Shown here piece by piece: positions 1 through 5,634 of a stretch of DNA of 9,535 nt. The notes under the pieces were generated by a model that searched no databases, was not told the origin of the DNA, and worked only from the letters and a program-made list of their open reading frames with translations. The DNA is from an uncultured Clostridia bacterium. Its GTDB lineage: Bacteria; Bacillota; Clostridia; Oscillospirales; Acutalibacteraceae. Within the stretch, counting starts at the first letter, position 1. Each line of letters opens with the position of its first letter. Position numbers and translations under genes: made by a program. The stretch spans positions 1 to 9,535 of the forward strand of contig CAMGDK010000052.1 of NCBI GenBank assembly GCA_946042285.1, written 5' to 3'.

Positions 1-4
1 ATGC

Positions 5-10
5 TATAAT
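5..10 (+). promoter_or_regulatory. possible -10 box (TATAAT) before the operon
   Basis: An exact TATAAT lies 16 bases before the first ATG of the operon. Any -35 element would fall outside the window, so this cannot be tested here. If it is used, the leader would be only about 10 bases, barely enough for the AGGTGAT ribosome binding site at 17-23. The match could be chance in AT-rich DNA, or the operon could begin further upstream. Confidence 0.25.
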
Positions 11-26
11 TGAAATAGGTGATAAC

Positions 27-788
27 ATGAAAAGTAAAGCAATAATCGCTGTTGCAGGCAAGGGTGGAGTAGGTAAGACCTCGCTCAGCGCAACAATCGT
101 CCGTTGTCTTGTGGAAAAGCATCCGGACAAAAAAATTCTCGCAATTGACGCCGATCCTGCTGTCGGCCTTTCAACCGCACTCGGCATTGATGTAAAAATG
201 ACCATTGATGACATAAGAAAGGAAATTATCGCCTCTGTCGATGAGGGTGATACAAGGGGTGCCGTTGAGCTTTTAGGCGAAGCGAAGTACAGAATTTTTG
301 ATGCTCTTGTTGAGACTGACGGATATTCATTTATTGCAGTCGGCAGGCCTGAAACGGCAGGCTGCTACTGCAAAATCAACTCCTATCTTAAAGAGGTTAT
401 TTCAATTCTTTCGGATGAGTTTGATTATGTGGTAATTGACGGCGAGGCAGGAATTGAGCAGATTAACAGACGAGTTATGGAAAAGGTAACTCATCTTCTC
501 CTCATTACAGACCCAAGCAAAAAGGGTTGTCAGGTTATCAATACAATTAAGGGTGTTGCAGACGAGCTTGTTATGTATGACAAAATCGGCGCAATCGTTA
601 ACAGGATGGCAGATTTGTCACTTAAGGAATACATTGATACAAACGGTATTGAGGTGCTCAGCTACATTCTTGAGGATAAGAATTTATCAATGTTTGATAT
701 TCAGGGAGAAAACATATTCAATCTTCCCGAGGAGTCAAATGTTGTTAAGGGCGTCAGAGAAGCGCTGACGAAAATAGGGGTGATATAA
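27..788 (+). CDS. CooC-like metal-insertion ATPase (MinD/SIMIBI P-loop family)
   Basis: The 253-residue product is a deviant-Walker-A P-loop ATPase of the CooC/AcsF type. Visible motifs are GKGGVGKTS (residues 11-19, signature Lys12 and P-loop Lys17), switch I DADPAVGLSTALG (41-53), GCYC (112-115), and switch II DGEAGIEQINRR (138-149). The C113-x-C115 pair sits almost exactly where CooC of Carboxydothermus has its dimer-interface Cys112/Cys114, which bind Ni(II) or Zn(II). Full CooC proteins are about 250-260 residues, so this one is complete. In known systems CooC-type ATPases help load nickel into CO dehydrogenase, and AcsF does so for acetyl-CoA synthase. No CODH gene is visible here; the partners are 2-hydroxyacyl-CoA dehydratase-family proteins and an acetyl-CoA synthase-like domain. 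The family assignment is firm, while the target enzyme and the metal are inferred. It abuts the next gene with no gap (TAA then ATG). It is unlikely to be NifH, which has other cluster cysteines, or MinD, which has a C-terminal amphipathic helix. Confidence 0.9.
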   Translation: MKSKAIIAVAGKGGVGKTSLSATIVRCLVEKHPDKKILAIDADPAVGLSTALGIDVKMTIDDIRKEIIASVDEGDTRGAVELLGEAKYRIFDALVETDGYSFIAVGRPETAGCYCKINSYLKEVISILSDEFDYVVIDGEAGIEQINRRVMEKVTHLLLITDPSKKGCQVINTIKGVADELVMYDKIGAIVNRMADLSLKEYIDTNGIEVLSYILEDKNLSMFDIQGENIFNLPEESNVVKGVREALTKIGVI

Positions 789-1985
789 ATGAAGGATTTA
801 AAGCATCTTATTTATTTTGAAAATCTGTTGCAGGAGGCTAATAACGAGCTTGTGCAGCAGGCAGTCGGTGATGGCAAAAAAGCAATTGCTTACACATGCT
901 ATCATATCCCTGAGGTTCTCCTCAATGTTGATGATTGCTTTTCGGTTAGGCTTCGAGCACCGAGAACAGGCTCAATGGATATAGCTACATATTATTTAAG
1001 CTCATATCTTTGCGGTTATTCAAAGGCTTTGCTCGAGAGAGGTATTGAGGGCGGCTACAATTTTCTTTCGGCACTCATCGGCTCTGAAACCTGCTCTGAA
1101 ATGAATAGGACATACGAGCATTTTGAAATTTTAAATCTTATTCCTAATGATAAGTTTTTCGTTTCAATTCCCGACATTCCGTTTAAAATAGAGCCTCACA
1201 CAGTTAAGCATTACAAAAATCAGCTTCAAACAAAGGTGCTTGACAAGCTTCACGAGGTATATGGTGCTGACATCAGCGAGGCATCACTGCGCAAGGCGGT
1301 TGAGGAGCATAATGAGGTTTGTCGCTTGATTACCGAAATCGGCGAATATAGGAAAGAGGATAATCCGAGAATTACAGGCTATGAATACCACATTCTCAAC
1401 CTTGTTACATATTGTTGTCCTAAATATCTTATCATTGATAAGCTTAGAGAAACTGCCGAGGAGCTTAAGACTCGTGAGCCGGATGAAAAGAAAAGCTTTA
1501 GAGCAAAGGTTGTAGTTGTCGGCTCGGAAATGGATGATCCCGATTTTACAAAGCTTATTGAGGAGTCGGGCGCACTTATTGTAGCTGATCGCTTTTGCTT
1601 CGGTGCTATGCCCGGCAGAGAGGTTATCGAGCTTACAGACGACGGCGATGTATTAGAGCAGATTGTTCTTCACTATATGAATCACAGTCAGTGTCCCCGT
1701 TACATGAGTCAGGACAAGGTGCACGGCAGAAAAGAGTATGTAAGACAGCTTGTTAACGACTATCACGCAGAGGGCGTAATTTACGAGCAGCTTAAGTTCT
1801 GCGAGTATTGGGGATATGAAAGAGCACTTGCCTCACATATCATAACAAATGAGTACGGTATCCCGTCTGTTACTGTTGACAGGCAGTACACCGCTAATGC
1901 GTCAGGTCAGCTTCGTACAAGAGTTCAGGCTTTTGTTGAAAGCCTTGAAATTAAGAGAATACAAAAGGCAAAGGAGGGTAAATAA
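789..1985 (+). CDS. 2-hydroxyacyl-CoA dehydratase family protein, short subunit (HgdB/BcrC-like)
   Basis: This 398-residue protein belongs to the 2-hydroxyacyl-CoA dehydratase D-component family (HgdB, BcrC, FldC, double-cubane proteins). The length fits HgdB (about 380). The N-terminal AYTCYHIPE (residues 34-42, Cys37) matches the family's usual Y-x-C-x-x-P-E entry motif. Further cysteines are C50, C75 and C102, the last in GSETCSEMNR. The C-terminal half has the typical motif order: an isoleucine-rich strand, a KFCEYWGYE segment, then GIPSVTVDRQY. Known members bind [4Fe-4S] or double-cubane [8Fe-9S] clusters and accept one electron at very low potential from an ATP-hydrolysing activator, which is present two genes downstream. 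Known substrates include 2-hydroxyacyl-CoA, aromatic acyl-CoA and small molecules such as acetylene. The substrate here cannot be told, and there is no CoA-transferase gene nearby. AGGGGTGAT at 776-784 is the ribosome binding site. It overlaps the next gene by one base (TAATG). Confidence 0.85.
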   Translation: MKDLKHLIYFENLLQEANNELVQQAVGDGKKAIAYTCYHIPEVLLNVDDCFSVRLRAPRTGSMDIATYYLSSYLCGYSKALLERGIEGGYNFLSALIGSETCSEMNRTYEHFEILNLIPNDKFFVSIPDIPFKIEPHTVKHYKNQLQTKVLDKLHEVYGADISEASLRKAVEEHNEVCRLITEIGEYRKEDNPRITGYEYHILNLVTYCCPKYLIIDKLRETAEELKTREPDEKKSFRAKVVVVGSEMDDPDFTKLIEESGALIVADRFCFGAMPGREVIELTDDGDVLEQIVLHYMNHSQCPRYMSQDKVHGRKEYVRQLVNDYHAEGVIYEQLKFCEYWGYERALASHIITNEYGIPSVTVDRQYTANASGQLRTRVQAFVESLEIKRIQKAKEGK

Positions 1986-3547
1986 TGGGCTTCCTTAAAA
2001 ATCTTTGGGTTAATCAGCCAAGTAATCTCGGTAAGCTTCATGAGGATAAAACAGGCATAATGAAGCATAGAGAATGGAGAGGTGTCAGAGACACGCTTTA
2101 CGATTACGGCAGATGGCTTGTTACATGGAAGGATATAGCCGTAATGGCTGCAAAGGCTCCCGTTTCAACAGTTAAGGGTATTTGGAATTATCGTTGGATG
2201 GCGAGCTATCTTTCGGCGCCTGCTTGGGTTGACAGGCATACAGAGGGACTGCGCGGTCCGCAGCTTCGTATTACTCATCTTCACATGAACGGTCTTGTTA
2301 AGGGCACAACAGATATGATTAACATGCTCTTGGCAAACGATAAGCATTTCCACAAAAATCCTAAGGATGCAGACAGAATTGTAAATGTCGATGAAATCTT
2401 TTCGTCTGAGCTTATTGCCGGCTTCCCGAATCTTTTGGATAACCATGTGTCAACCGTTCCGATCTTCCTTTCATCAATGGTTGACCAAAACATTACTCCT
2501 CATTACCTTGATATTACGGAAAGCTACGGCGTTCCTGCCGATGTTTGTCCTCTGCCTTCGGCAGAGGCAGGCGTTGCAATCAACGATGACTATCCGCTTG
2601 TCGGTAAATGCTCAATCACATGTAATATGCCGTGTGACGGCTCTGTAATGAACTCTGCATATATTGACAGAAGATTTAATATTCCTACTCATGTTATCAA
2701 TGTTCCGTTGAGATATAACGGCGAGGATGTTCAGGAATACGCAGTTGAAGAGGTTAAGAGCTGCATTAGATTTATTGAGGAGCAGACAGGTGAAAAATTC
2801 GATTGGGATGCTTTCTTTGCTGCCATGAGAAATTACAACCAACAGCTTGAGTATGAGCTTCAAAAGTGGGAGGTTAACAGAACCGATTATCCGCAGATGA
2901 CAGGCGCAACCTTCTGGCTTTACAGGCTTTTCTATTTCCACATTTCCGGTGGATTTAAAAAGAATTTCCTGAAGATAGATAAAAAGGTTAACAAGCTTAT
3001 GCTTGATGCATACGAAAAGAAAACTCCCTGCTCAAAGGAAATGCGTCACAGAGCTATCGTTTGGTCCTGCCCTGCAAATTATTATACGAACCTTGCAAAC
3101 TGGCTTGAAAACTGCTGGGGTATCAATGTTGTAATGGATATGGAAACAATGATTTCATATTTAATGTATGATACCGAGGATAAGGAAAAGGCTCTTGCAA
3201 CCTATGCAAAAACTCTTCAGCGCACAACAATGAGAAAGCATACAAAGGGCGGCTATCAAAATGTTGTCGATGAGCTTTGGAGGATTGTTGACGAGTTTAA
3301 TGCAGATATGGTTATTATGTATGACCAGATTTCCTGTAAGGGTATGGACGGTCTTGTAGGTGTGTTTGACGATCAGGCGAGAGAAAGGAATGTCAGCTTC
3401 ATTTGGGTACCGCAGGATCTTATGGACCCAAGGACAATTTCAAGACGCGACATGCGTGAAAATATCAATAAGTACATGATGACAGTTCTTCAAGAGGAGC
3501 CTGTTGACCCGACACTTGTTGATTTTGATGATTCACTTGCTTGGTAA
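1985..3547 (+). CDS. 2-hydroxyacyl-CoA dehydratase family protein, long subunit
   Basis: This 520-residue second member of the 2-hydroxyacyl-CoA dehydratase family is longer than HgdA (about 480) or HgdB (about 380). The N-terminal ~90 residues are rich in Trp and Arg (WRGVRDTLYDYGRW, residues 31-44) and are not a part I recognise from the core family. The core contains VCPLPSAEAG (Cys188), then C209-x3-C213-x3-C217 in GKCSITCNMPCDGS, more cysteines at 260, 349, 362 and 377, and a typical C-terminal block: YDQISCKGMDGL (Cys451) followed by WVPQDLMDPRTISRRDMREN. It probably pairs with the 398-residue protein as a heterodimer, as HgdA/HgdB and BcrB/BcrC do; the pairing is inferred from the gene order. 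A strong AAAGGAGGG site at 1970-1978 lies inside the end of the preceding gene, and the ATG overlaps that gene's stop codon. The cofactor type and substrate are unknown. Confidence 0.85.
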   Translation: MGFLKNLWVNQPSNLGKLHEDKTGIMKHREWRGVRDTLYDYGRWLVTWKDIAVMAAKAPVSTVKGIWNYRWMASYLSAPAWVDRHTEGLRGPQLRITHLHMNGLVKGTTDMINMLLANDKHFHKNPKDADRIVNVDEIFSSELIAGFPNLLDNHVSTVPIFLSSMVDQNITPHYLDITESYGVPADVCPLPSAEAGVAINDDYPLVGKCSITCNMPCDGSVMNSAYIDRRFNIPTHVINVPLRYNGEDVQEYAVEEVKSCIRFIEEQTGEKFDWDAFFAAMRNYNQQLEYELQKWEVNRTDYPQMTGATFWLYRLFYFHISGGFKKNFLKIDKKVNKLMLDAYEKKTPCSKEMRHRAIVWSCPANYYTNLANWLENCWGINVVMDMETMISYLMYDTEDKEKALATYAKTLQRTTMRKHTKGGYQNVVDELWRIVDEFNADMVIMYDQISCKGMDGLVGVFDDQARERNVSFIWVPQDLMDPRTISRRDMRENINKYMMTVLQEEPVDPTLVDFDDSLAW

Positions 3548-3582
3548 GAGCATACTTAATGGCATAAAGGAGATTTTGAATA

Positions 3583-4374
3583 ATGAAATATTTTGGCGGA
3601 TGTGATGTAGGCTCAACCTACGCAAAATGTGTAATACTTGACGAAAACGGCAAAATCGTTGCCGATTCAACCGTAAGGAGTAAAATCAACCCTGTTGCAA
3701 GTGCCGAGCTTGCGCTTGACGAGGCAATCTCAAGGGTTGACGACATCAGCTCTGCAAAGGAGCTTGCATATCTTATCGGTACAGGCTACGGCAGAAACAA
3801 GGTTCCGTTTGCCGATGAAAACATTTCCGAGATTAGCTGTCACGCAATGGGTGTTCATGTAACAAATCCAAGCGTTAAGGCTATTATCGACATCGGCGGT
3901 CAGGATGTTAAGGGTATCGCAATTGACACGGACGGTACGGTTAAAAACTTTGCCATGAATGATAAGTGTGCTGCAGGTACAGGACGCTTCTTTGAGGCTA
4001 TGGCTAACGCATTTGAAATGAGCCTTCCTGAGTTTTGTAAGCTTTCACTCAACGCGAAGAATACTATTCCTATCACTGCACAGTGTACGGTTTTTGCAGA
4101 GAGTGAGGTTATTTCTCTTGTAGGCGAGGGTAAGCCTATGGACGAGATAGCAGCAGGCATTCAGCTTGCCGTTGCAAAAAGATGCTTTGTAATGGCTAAA
4201 AAGGCAGGCGCAACAGACAGCATAACTCTTACAGGCGGATGTGCTAAAAACGACGGTCTTAAAAAAGCAATCGAGCATGTGCTTAAAATTAAGGTTGTTG
4301 ACCTTGATACTGATCCACAGCTTATGGGCGCACTCGGCGCAGCAGAATATGCAAGACAGAAAGGAATGGCGTAA
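3583..4374 (+). CDS. acyl-CoA dehydratase activator ATPase (HgdC/BadF/BcrA-D type)
   Basis: The 263-residue product is an ASKHA-fold ATPase that works as an activator (archerase). In this family a homodimer holds one [4Fe-4S] cluster and uses ATP hydrolysis to push an electron into a dehydratase-type partner. Visible features are the phosphate-1 motif GCDVGSTYAKC (residues 6-16), the second phosphate motif DIGGQDVKGI (103-112), cluster Cys129 in NDKCAAGTGRFFE, cluster Cys168 in ITAQCTVFAESE, and the C-terminal adenosine motif TGGCAKNDGL (residues 217-226 approximately). The two cysteines match Cys127 and Cys166 of Acidaminococcus HgdC. The length is normal for the family (about 260-270). It begins 35 bases after the preceding gene with a good AAAGGAG site (3566-3572), the only real gap in the operon, which may allow a different expression level. 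Its partners are almost surely the two upstream dehydratase-family subunits. Confidence 0.92.
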   Translation: MKYFGGCDVGSTYAKCVILDENGKIVADSTVRSKINPVASAELALDEAISRVDDISSAKELAYLIGTGYGRNKVPFADENISEISCHAMGVHVTNPSVKAIIDIGGQDVKGIAIDTDGTVKNFAMNDKCAAGTGRFFEAMANAFEMSLPEFCKLSLNAKNTIPITAQCTVFAESEVISLVGEGKPMDEIAAGIQLAVAKRCFVMAKKAGATDSITLTGGCAKNDGLKKAIEHVLKIKVVDLDTDPQLMGALGAAEYARQKGMA

Positions 4375-4541
4375 TGAGTAAGCTTTTAATTGCAATAGTT
4401 AAAATCGGAATTGTACTTTTAGTTCTTTTTGCAGCAACATTTACCGTATATTTCGGTAATTTCGATATGAAGCTTGTCAGGAAGATTTACGATAAGCTTC
4501 AGCCGCATTACGATAATCTTGAAAAGGACAGAAAGCTTTAA
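4374..4541 (+). CDS. small single-pass membrane protein, 55 residues, unknown function
   Basis: A 55-codon frame sits exactly between the activator gene and the last operon gene. Its ATG overlaps the upstream TAA (4372-4374) and its TAA overlaps the downstream ATG (4541), so both junctions are TAATG. AAAGGA at 4360-4365 is a well-placed ribosome binding site. The product starts MSKLLIAIVKIGIVLLVLF, which gives one hydrophobic segment at about residues 4-27. A charged C-terminal tail follows (about residues 31-55: DMKLVRKIYDKLQPHYDNLE, then KDRKL), probably helical. By the positive-inside rule the Lys/Arg-rich tail probably faces the cytoplasm. I do not recognise a family. The strict coupling at both ends makes it very unlikely to be a chance frame. 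A membrane anchor or assembly factor for the neighbouring proteins is a guess. Confidence 0.75.
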   Translation: MSKLLIAIVKIGIVLLVLFAATFTVYFGNFDMKLVRKIYDKLQPHYDNLEKDRKL

Positions 4542-5233
4542 TGACCTTATATGACAATTATATAAAGCAAATAAAAAGCCTTTTACCACAGGGTAAAAGG
4601 TTTTGCTCTAATGACAAAACAGTTGCCAAATCCGACAAAAATGCAATTCTGCTCTTAAGGGACACCGCTTATGAGCTCGGCGGCAGTCAGCTGCCATGCG
4701 TCAGCACAATGGCAGTCAGCAGCTCTATATGCTTTGATGATTCTGTTACCGTAATAGGTAAGGATATTTATGAGATTAGCAAGGACTCACCGTTTGCAAA
4801 AATTGTTTTTATCGAAATTGATGATTTAGACGAGGAGGCGGCGTTTGACAAAATCAAGGAGCTTGAGCTTCTTCGCTACAAATTCTGCATCGACGGTCTT
4901 ATGACGAGAGCGTCCGCCTTGAGCATGCGAGAGCAGATAAGAGTCAGTAAAAAAGCGGTAAGCAGCAAGCTGTCATTTGCAGATTACGGCAGTGCAATTA
5001 TCAATGAGTATAAGAAAAATCCGTTAGTCAAAAGCGTTGAAGTGATTTTTGTTACACAGCTTGAGTCGTTTGATGAGATTTCAGCCGTTGCCGAAAGGAT
5101 TAAGTCAACAACCTCTGCGCTTAATCACATACTCGACAATGTGATTTTTGATTGCTCTACATGTAATCTTAAGCCGATATGCGATGAGGTTGACGGTATG
5201 AAGGAGCTTCATTTCAAAAAAAGCAAAGCATAA
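4541..5233 (+). CDS. acetyl-CoA synthase/CdhC middle-domain-like protein with C-terminal Cys motif
   Basis: The 230-residue product is not a family with a settled name that I can give. From memory, residues about 40-190 follow the order seen before the A-cluster domain of CdhC/acetyl-CoA synthase beta: an ELGG element (45-48), VIGKDIYEISKDSPFAKIVFIE (the IGxDI and PFAxxV region, 71-92), a helix with a basic MREQIRVSKKA segment, then VKSVEVIFVTQ (163-173). The protein ends with C205-x2-C208-x5-C214-DEVDGMKELHF. ACS/CdhC has C-x2-C-x8-C at the corresponding place, but there it continues into the Ni-binding domain, which is missing here. It may therefore be a free-standing relative of that domain carrying its own Fe-S or metal site. 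This is an inference and needs profile searching. The ATG overlaps the stop codon of the 55-residue gene, and no strong ribosome binding site of its own is needed. Having a CooC/AcsF-like ATPase in the same operon supports an ACS-related origin. Confidence 0.6.
   Translation: MTLYDNYIKQIKSLLPQGKRFCSNDKTVAKSDKNAILLLRDTAYELGGSQLPCVSTMAVSSSICFDDSVTVIGKDIYEISKDSPFAKIVFIEIDDLDEEAAFDKIKELELLRYKFCIDGLMTRASALSMREQIRVSKKAVSSKLSFADYGSAIINEYKKNPLVKSVEVIFVTQLESFDEISAVAERIKSTTSALNHILDNVIFDCSTCNLKPICDEVDGMKELHFKKSKA
4574..4604 (+). other. terminator-like hairpin inside the start of the last operon gene
   Basis: CCTTTTACC (4579-4587) and GGTAAAAGG (4592-4600) form a perfect 9-bp stem with loop ACAG. A further AAAA/TTTT pairing lies around one bulged G. 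It starts 38 bases into the coding sequence. The T-run is only four bases, so it is a weak terminator at best. It could slow ribosomes or act as an RNA processing barrier, or it may be coding chance. Confidence 0.4.
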
Positions 5234-5261
5234 TTTCCTTTAATGTTAGTACAACACATCA

Positions 5262-5419
5262 CCGTAAGGGCGAACATTGTTCGCCCGCATGCGCCACCTC
5301 TTAAGAAAGTCCAACTGCATAAGAATACCGTAGGGGCGAACATTGTTCGCCCGCATGCGCCACCTCTTAAGAAAGTCCAACTGAATAAGAACACCGTAGG
5401 GGCGAACATTGTTCGCCCG
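5262..5419. repeat. 66-bp tandem repeat, 2.4 copies, each with a 19-bp palindrome
   Basis: Units begin at 5262, 5328 and 5394, exactly 66 bases apart; the third is cut after about 26 bases. The full units differ at only about three positions. Each copy carries the perfect odd palindrome GGGCGAACATTGTTCGCCC (5268-5286, 5334-5352, 5400-5418), and the complete units also contain CGCATGCG and CTTAAG palindromes. The design resembles GGGCGA-type palindromic repeats that I recall as scattered through gut Clostridia genomes, but that link is from memory. Since 66 is divisible by 3, both strands show open frames through it, and I regard these as artefacts. The repeat follows directly on the operon's last gene. 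Confidence 0.9.
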
Positions 5420-5429
5420 TTATTTTTTT
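5400..5429 (+). terminator. intrinsic terminator of the six-gene operon, built from the third repeat copy
   Basis: GGGCGAAC (5400-5407) pairs with GTTCGCCC (5411-5418) around loop ATT. A T-rich tail with seven T (5423-5429) follows. Only this third copy of the palindrome has a T-run, so the first two would form hairpins in the RNA without ending it. Confidence 0.75.
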
Positions 5430-5452
5430 GCATTAAATGTACATCTTAAAAT

Positions 5453-5508
5453 GACTATTATACGACACGCGTCTATTAAAATAGTGATTCTTGTCAAGTC
5501 AAATAGTC
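5453..5508. other. nested inverted repeats in the 5430-5530 intergenic stretch
   Basis: GACTATT (5453-5459) is matched by AATAGTC (5502-5508), and between them lies CTATT-AA-AATAG (5473-5484). The CTATT word therefore appears twice in one direction and then twice in the other. No T-run follows, so it is not a terminator. It might be a protein binding array or a folded RNA/DNA element. The rest of 5430-5530 shows nothing else I can name. Confidence 0.35.
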
Positions 5509-5532
5509 GGATTTTGTAAAAAATCGCCAAAG

Positions 5533-5549
5533 GTTACAAAAAGGTTACA
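5533..5549 (-). promoter_or_regulatory. WalR (YycF)-type binding site
   Basis: On the minus strand this reads TGTAAC-CTTTT-TGTAAC, an exact match to the WalR direct-repeat consensus TGTWAH-N5-TGTWAH. On the plus strand it is part of a perfect 11-bp tandem repeat AAAGGTTACAA (5529-5550). It lies just upstream of TTGACA and in front of a wall hydrolase gene, the classic kind of WalRK target. The orientation relative to the gene is reversed, which is a caution. Binding is inferred, not shown. Confidence 0.5.
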
Positions 5550-5558
5550 AAATCGTTG

Positions 5559-5601
5559 TTGACATTTGCCATAGATTACTAAACTCCTTTTATGATAGAA
5601 T
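5559..5601 (+). promoter_or_regulatory. probable promoter of the CHAP hydrolase gene
   Basis: A perfect TTGACA lies at 5559-5564 and TATGATAGAAT, with two overlapping five-of-six -10 matches, at 5591-5601. Their spacing (26 bases) is too long for one sigma-A promoter. TTGCCA (5566-5571) with TATGAT (5591-5596) gives a 19-base spacer and may be the true pair. The exact boxes are uncertain, but this is the only plausible promoter region between the operon terminator and the gene. Confidence 0.5.
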
Positions 5602-5617
5602 GCCTCTCGATGTTAAA

Positions 5618-5625
5618 AAAGGAGG
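5618..5625 (+). promoter_or_regulatory. ribosome binding site that fixes a TTG start
   Basis: AAAGGAGG ends nine bases before TTG at 5635. An in-frame TAA at 5614-5616 rules out any earlier start, and the next in-frame ATG would remove the signal peptide and the N-terminal part up to residue 58. Confidence 0.85.
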
Positions 5626-5634
5626 CGCAGACAA

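Noticed and set aside
27..788. NifH or MinD assignment for the first gene
   Set aside because: The CxC motif and DGEAGIEQ switch II fit CooC; the NifH cluster cysteines and the MinD membrane helix are absent.
2549..2567. Perfect 8-bp hairpin CCTCTGCC-TTC-GGCAGAGG inside the long dehydratase-family subunit gene
   Set aside because: It lies mid-gene over the conserved CPLPSAEAG codons and has no T-run; coding constraint explains it.
5262..5419. CRISPR array
   Set aside because: The whole 66-bp unit is repeated, including the would-be spacer, there are under three copies, and no cas genes are present.
5209..5449. Open frames on both strands across the tandem repeat, encoding 22-residue repeats
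   Set aside because: The 66-bp period is divisible by three, so frames stay open by construction. There is no fitting ribosome binding site or protein feature.
5570..5578. CATAGATTA as a sigma-E/sigma-K type -10 box (CATANNNTA)
   Set aside because: No matching -35 element lies at the right distance, so a single nine-base match in AT-rich DNA is not enough.
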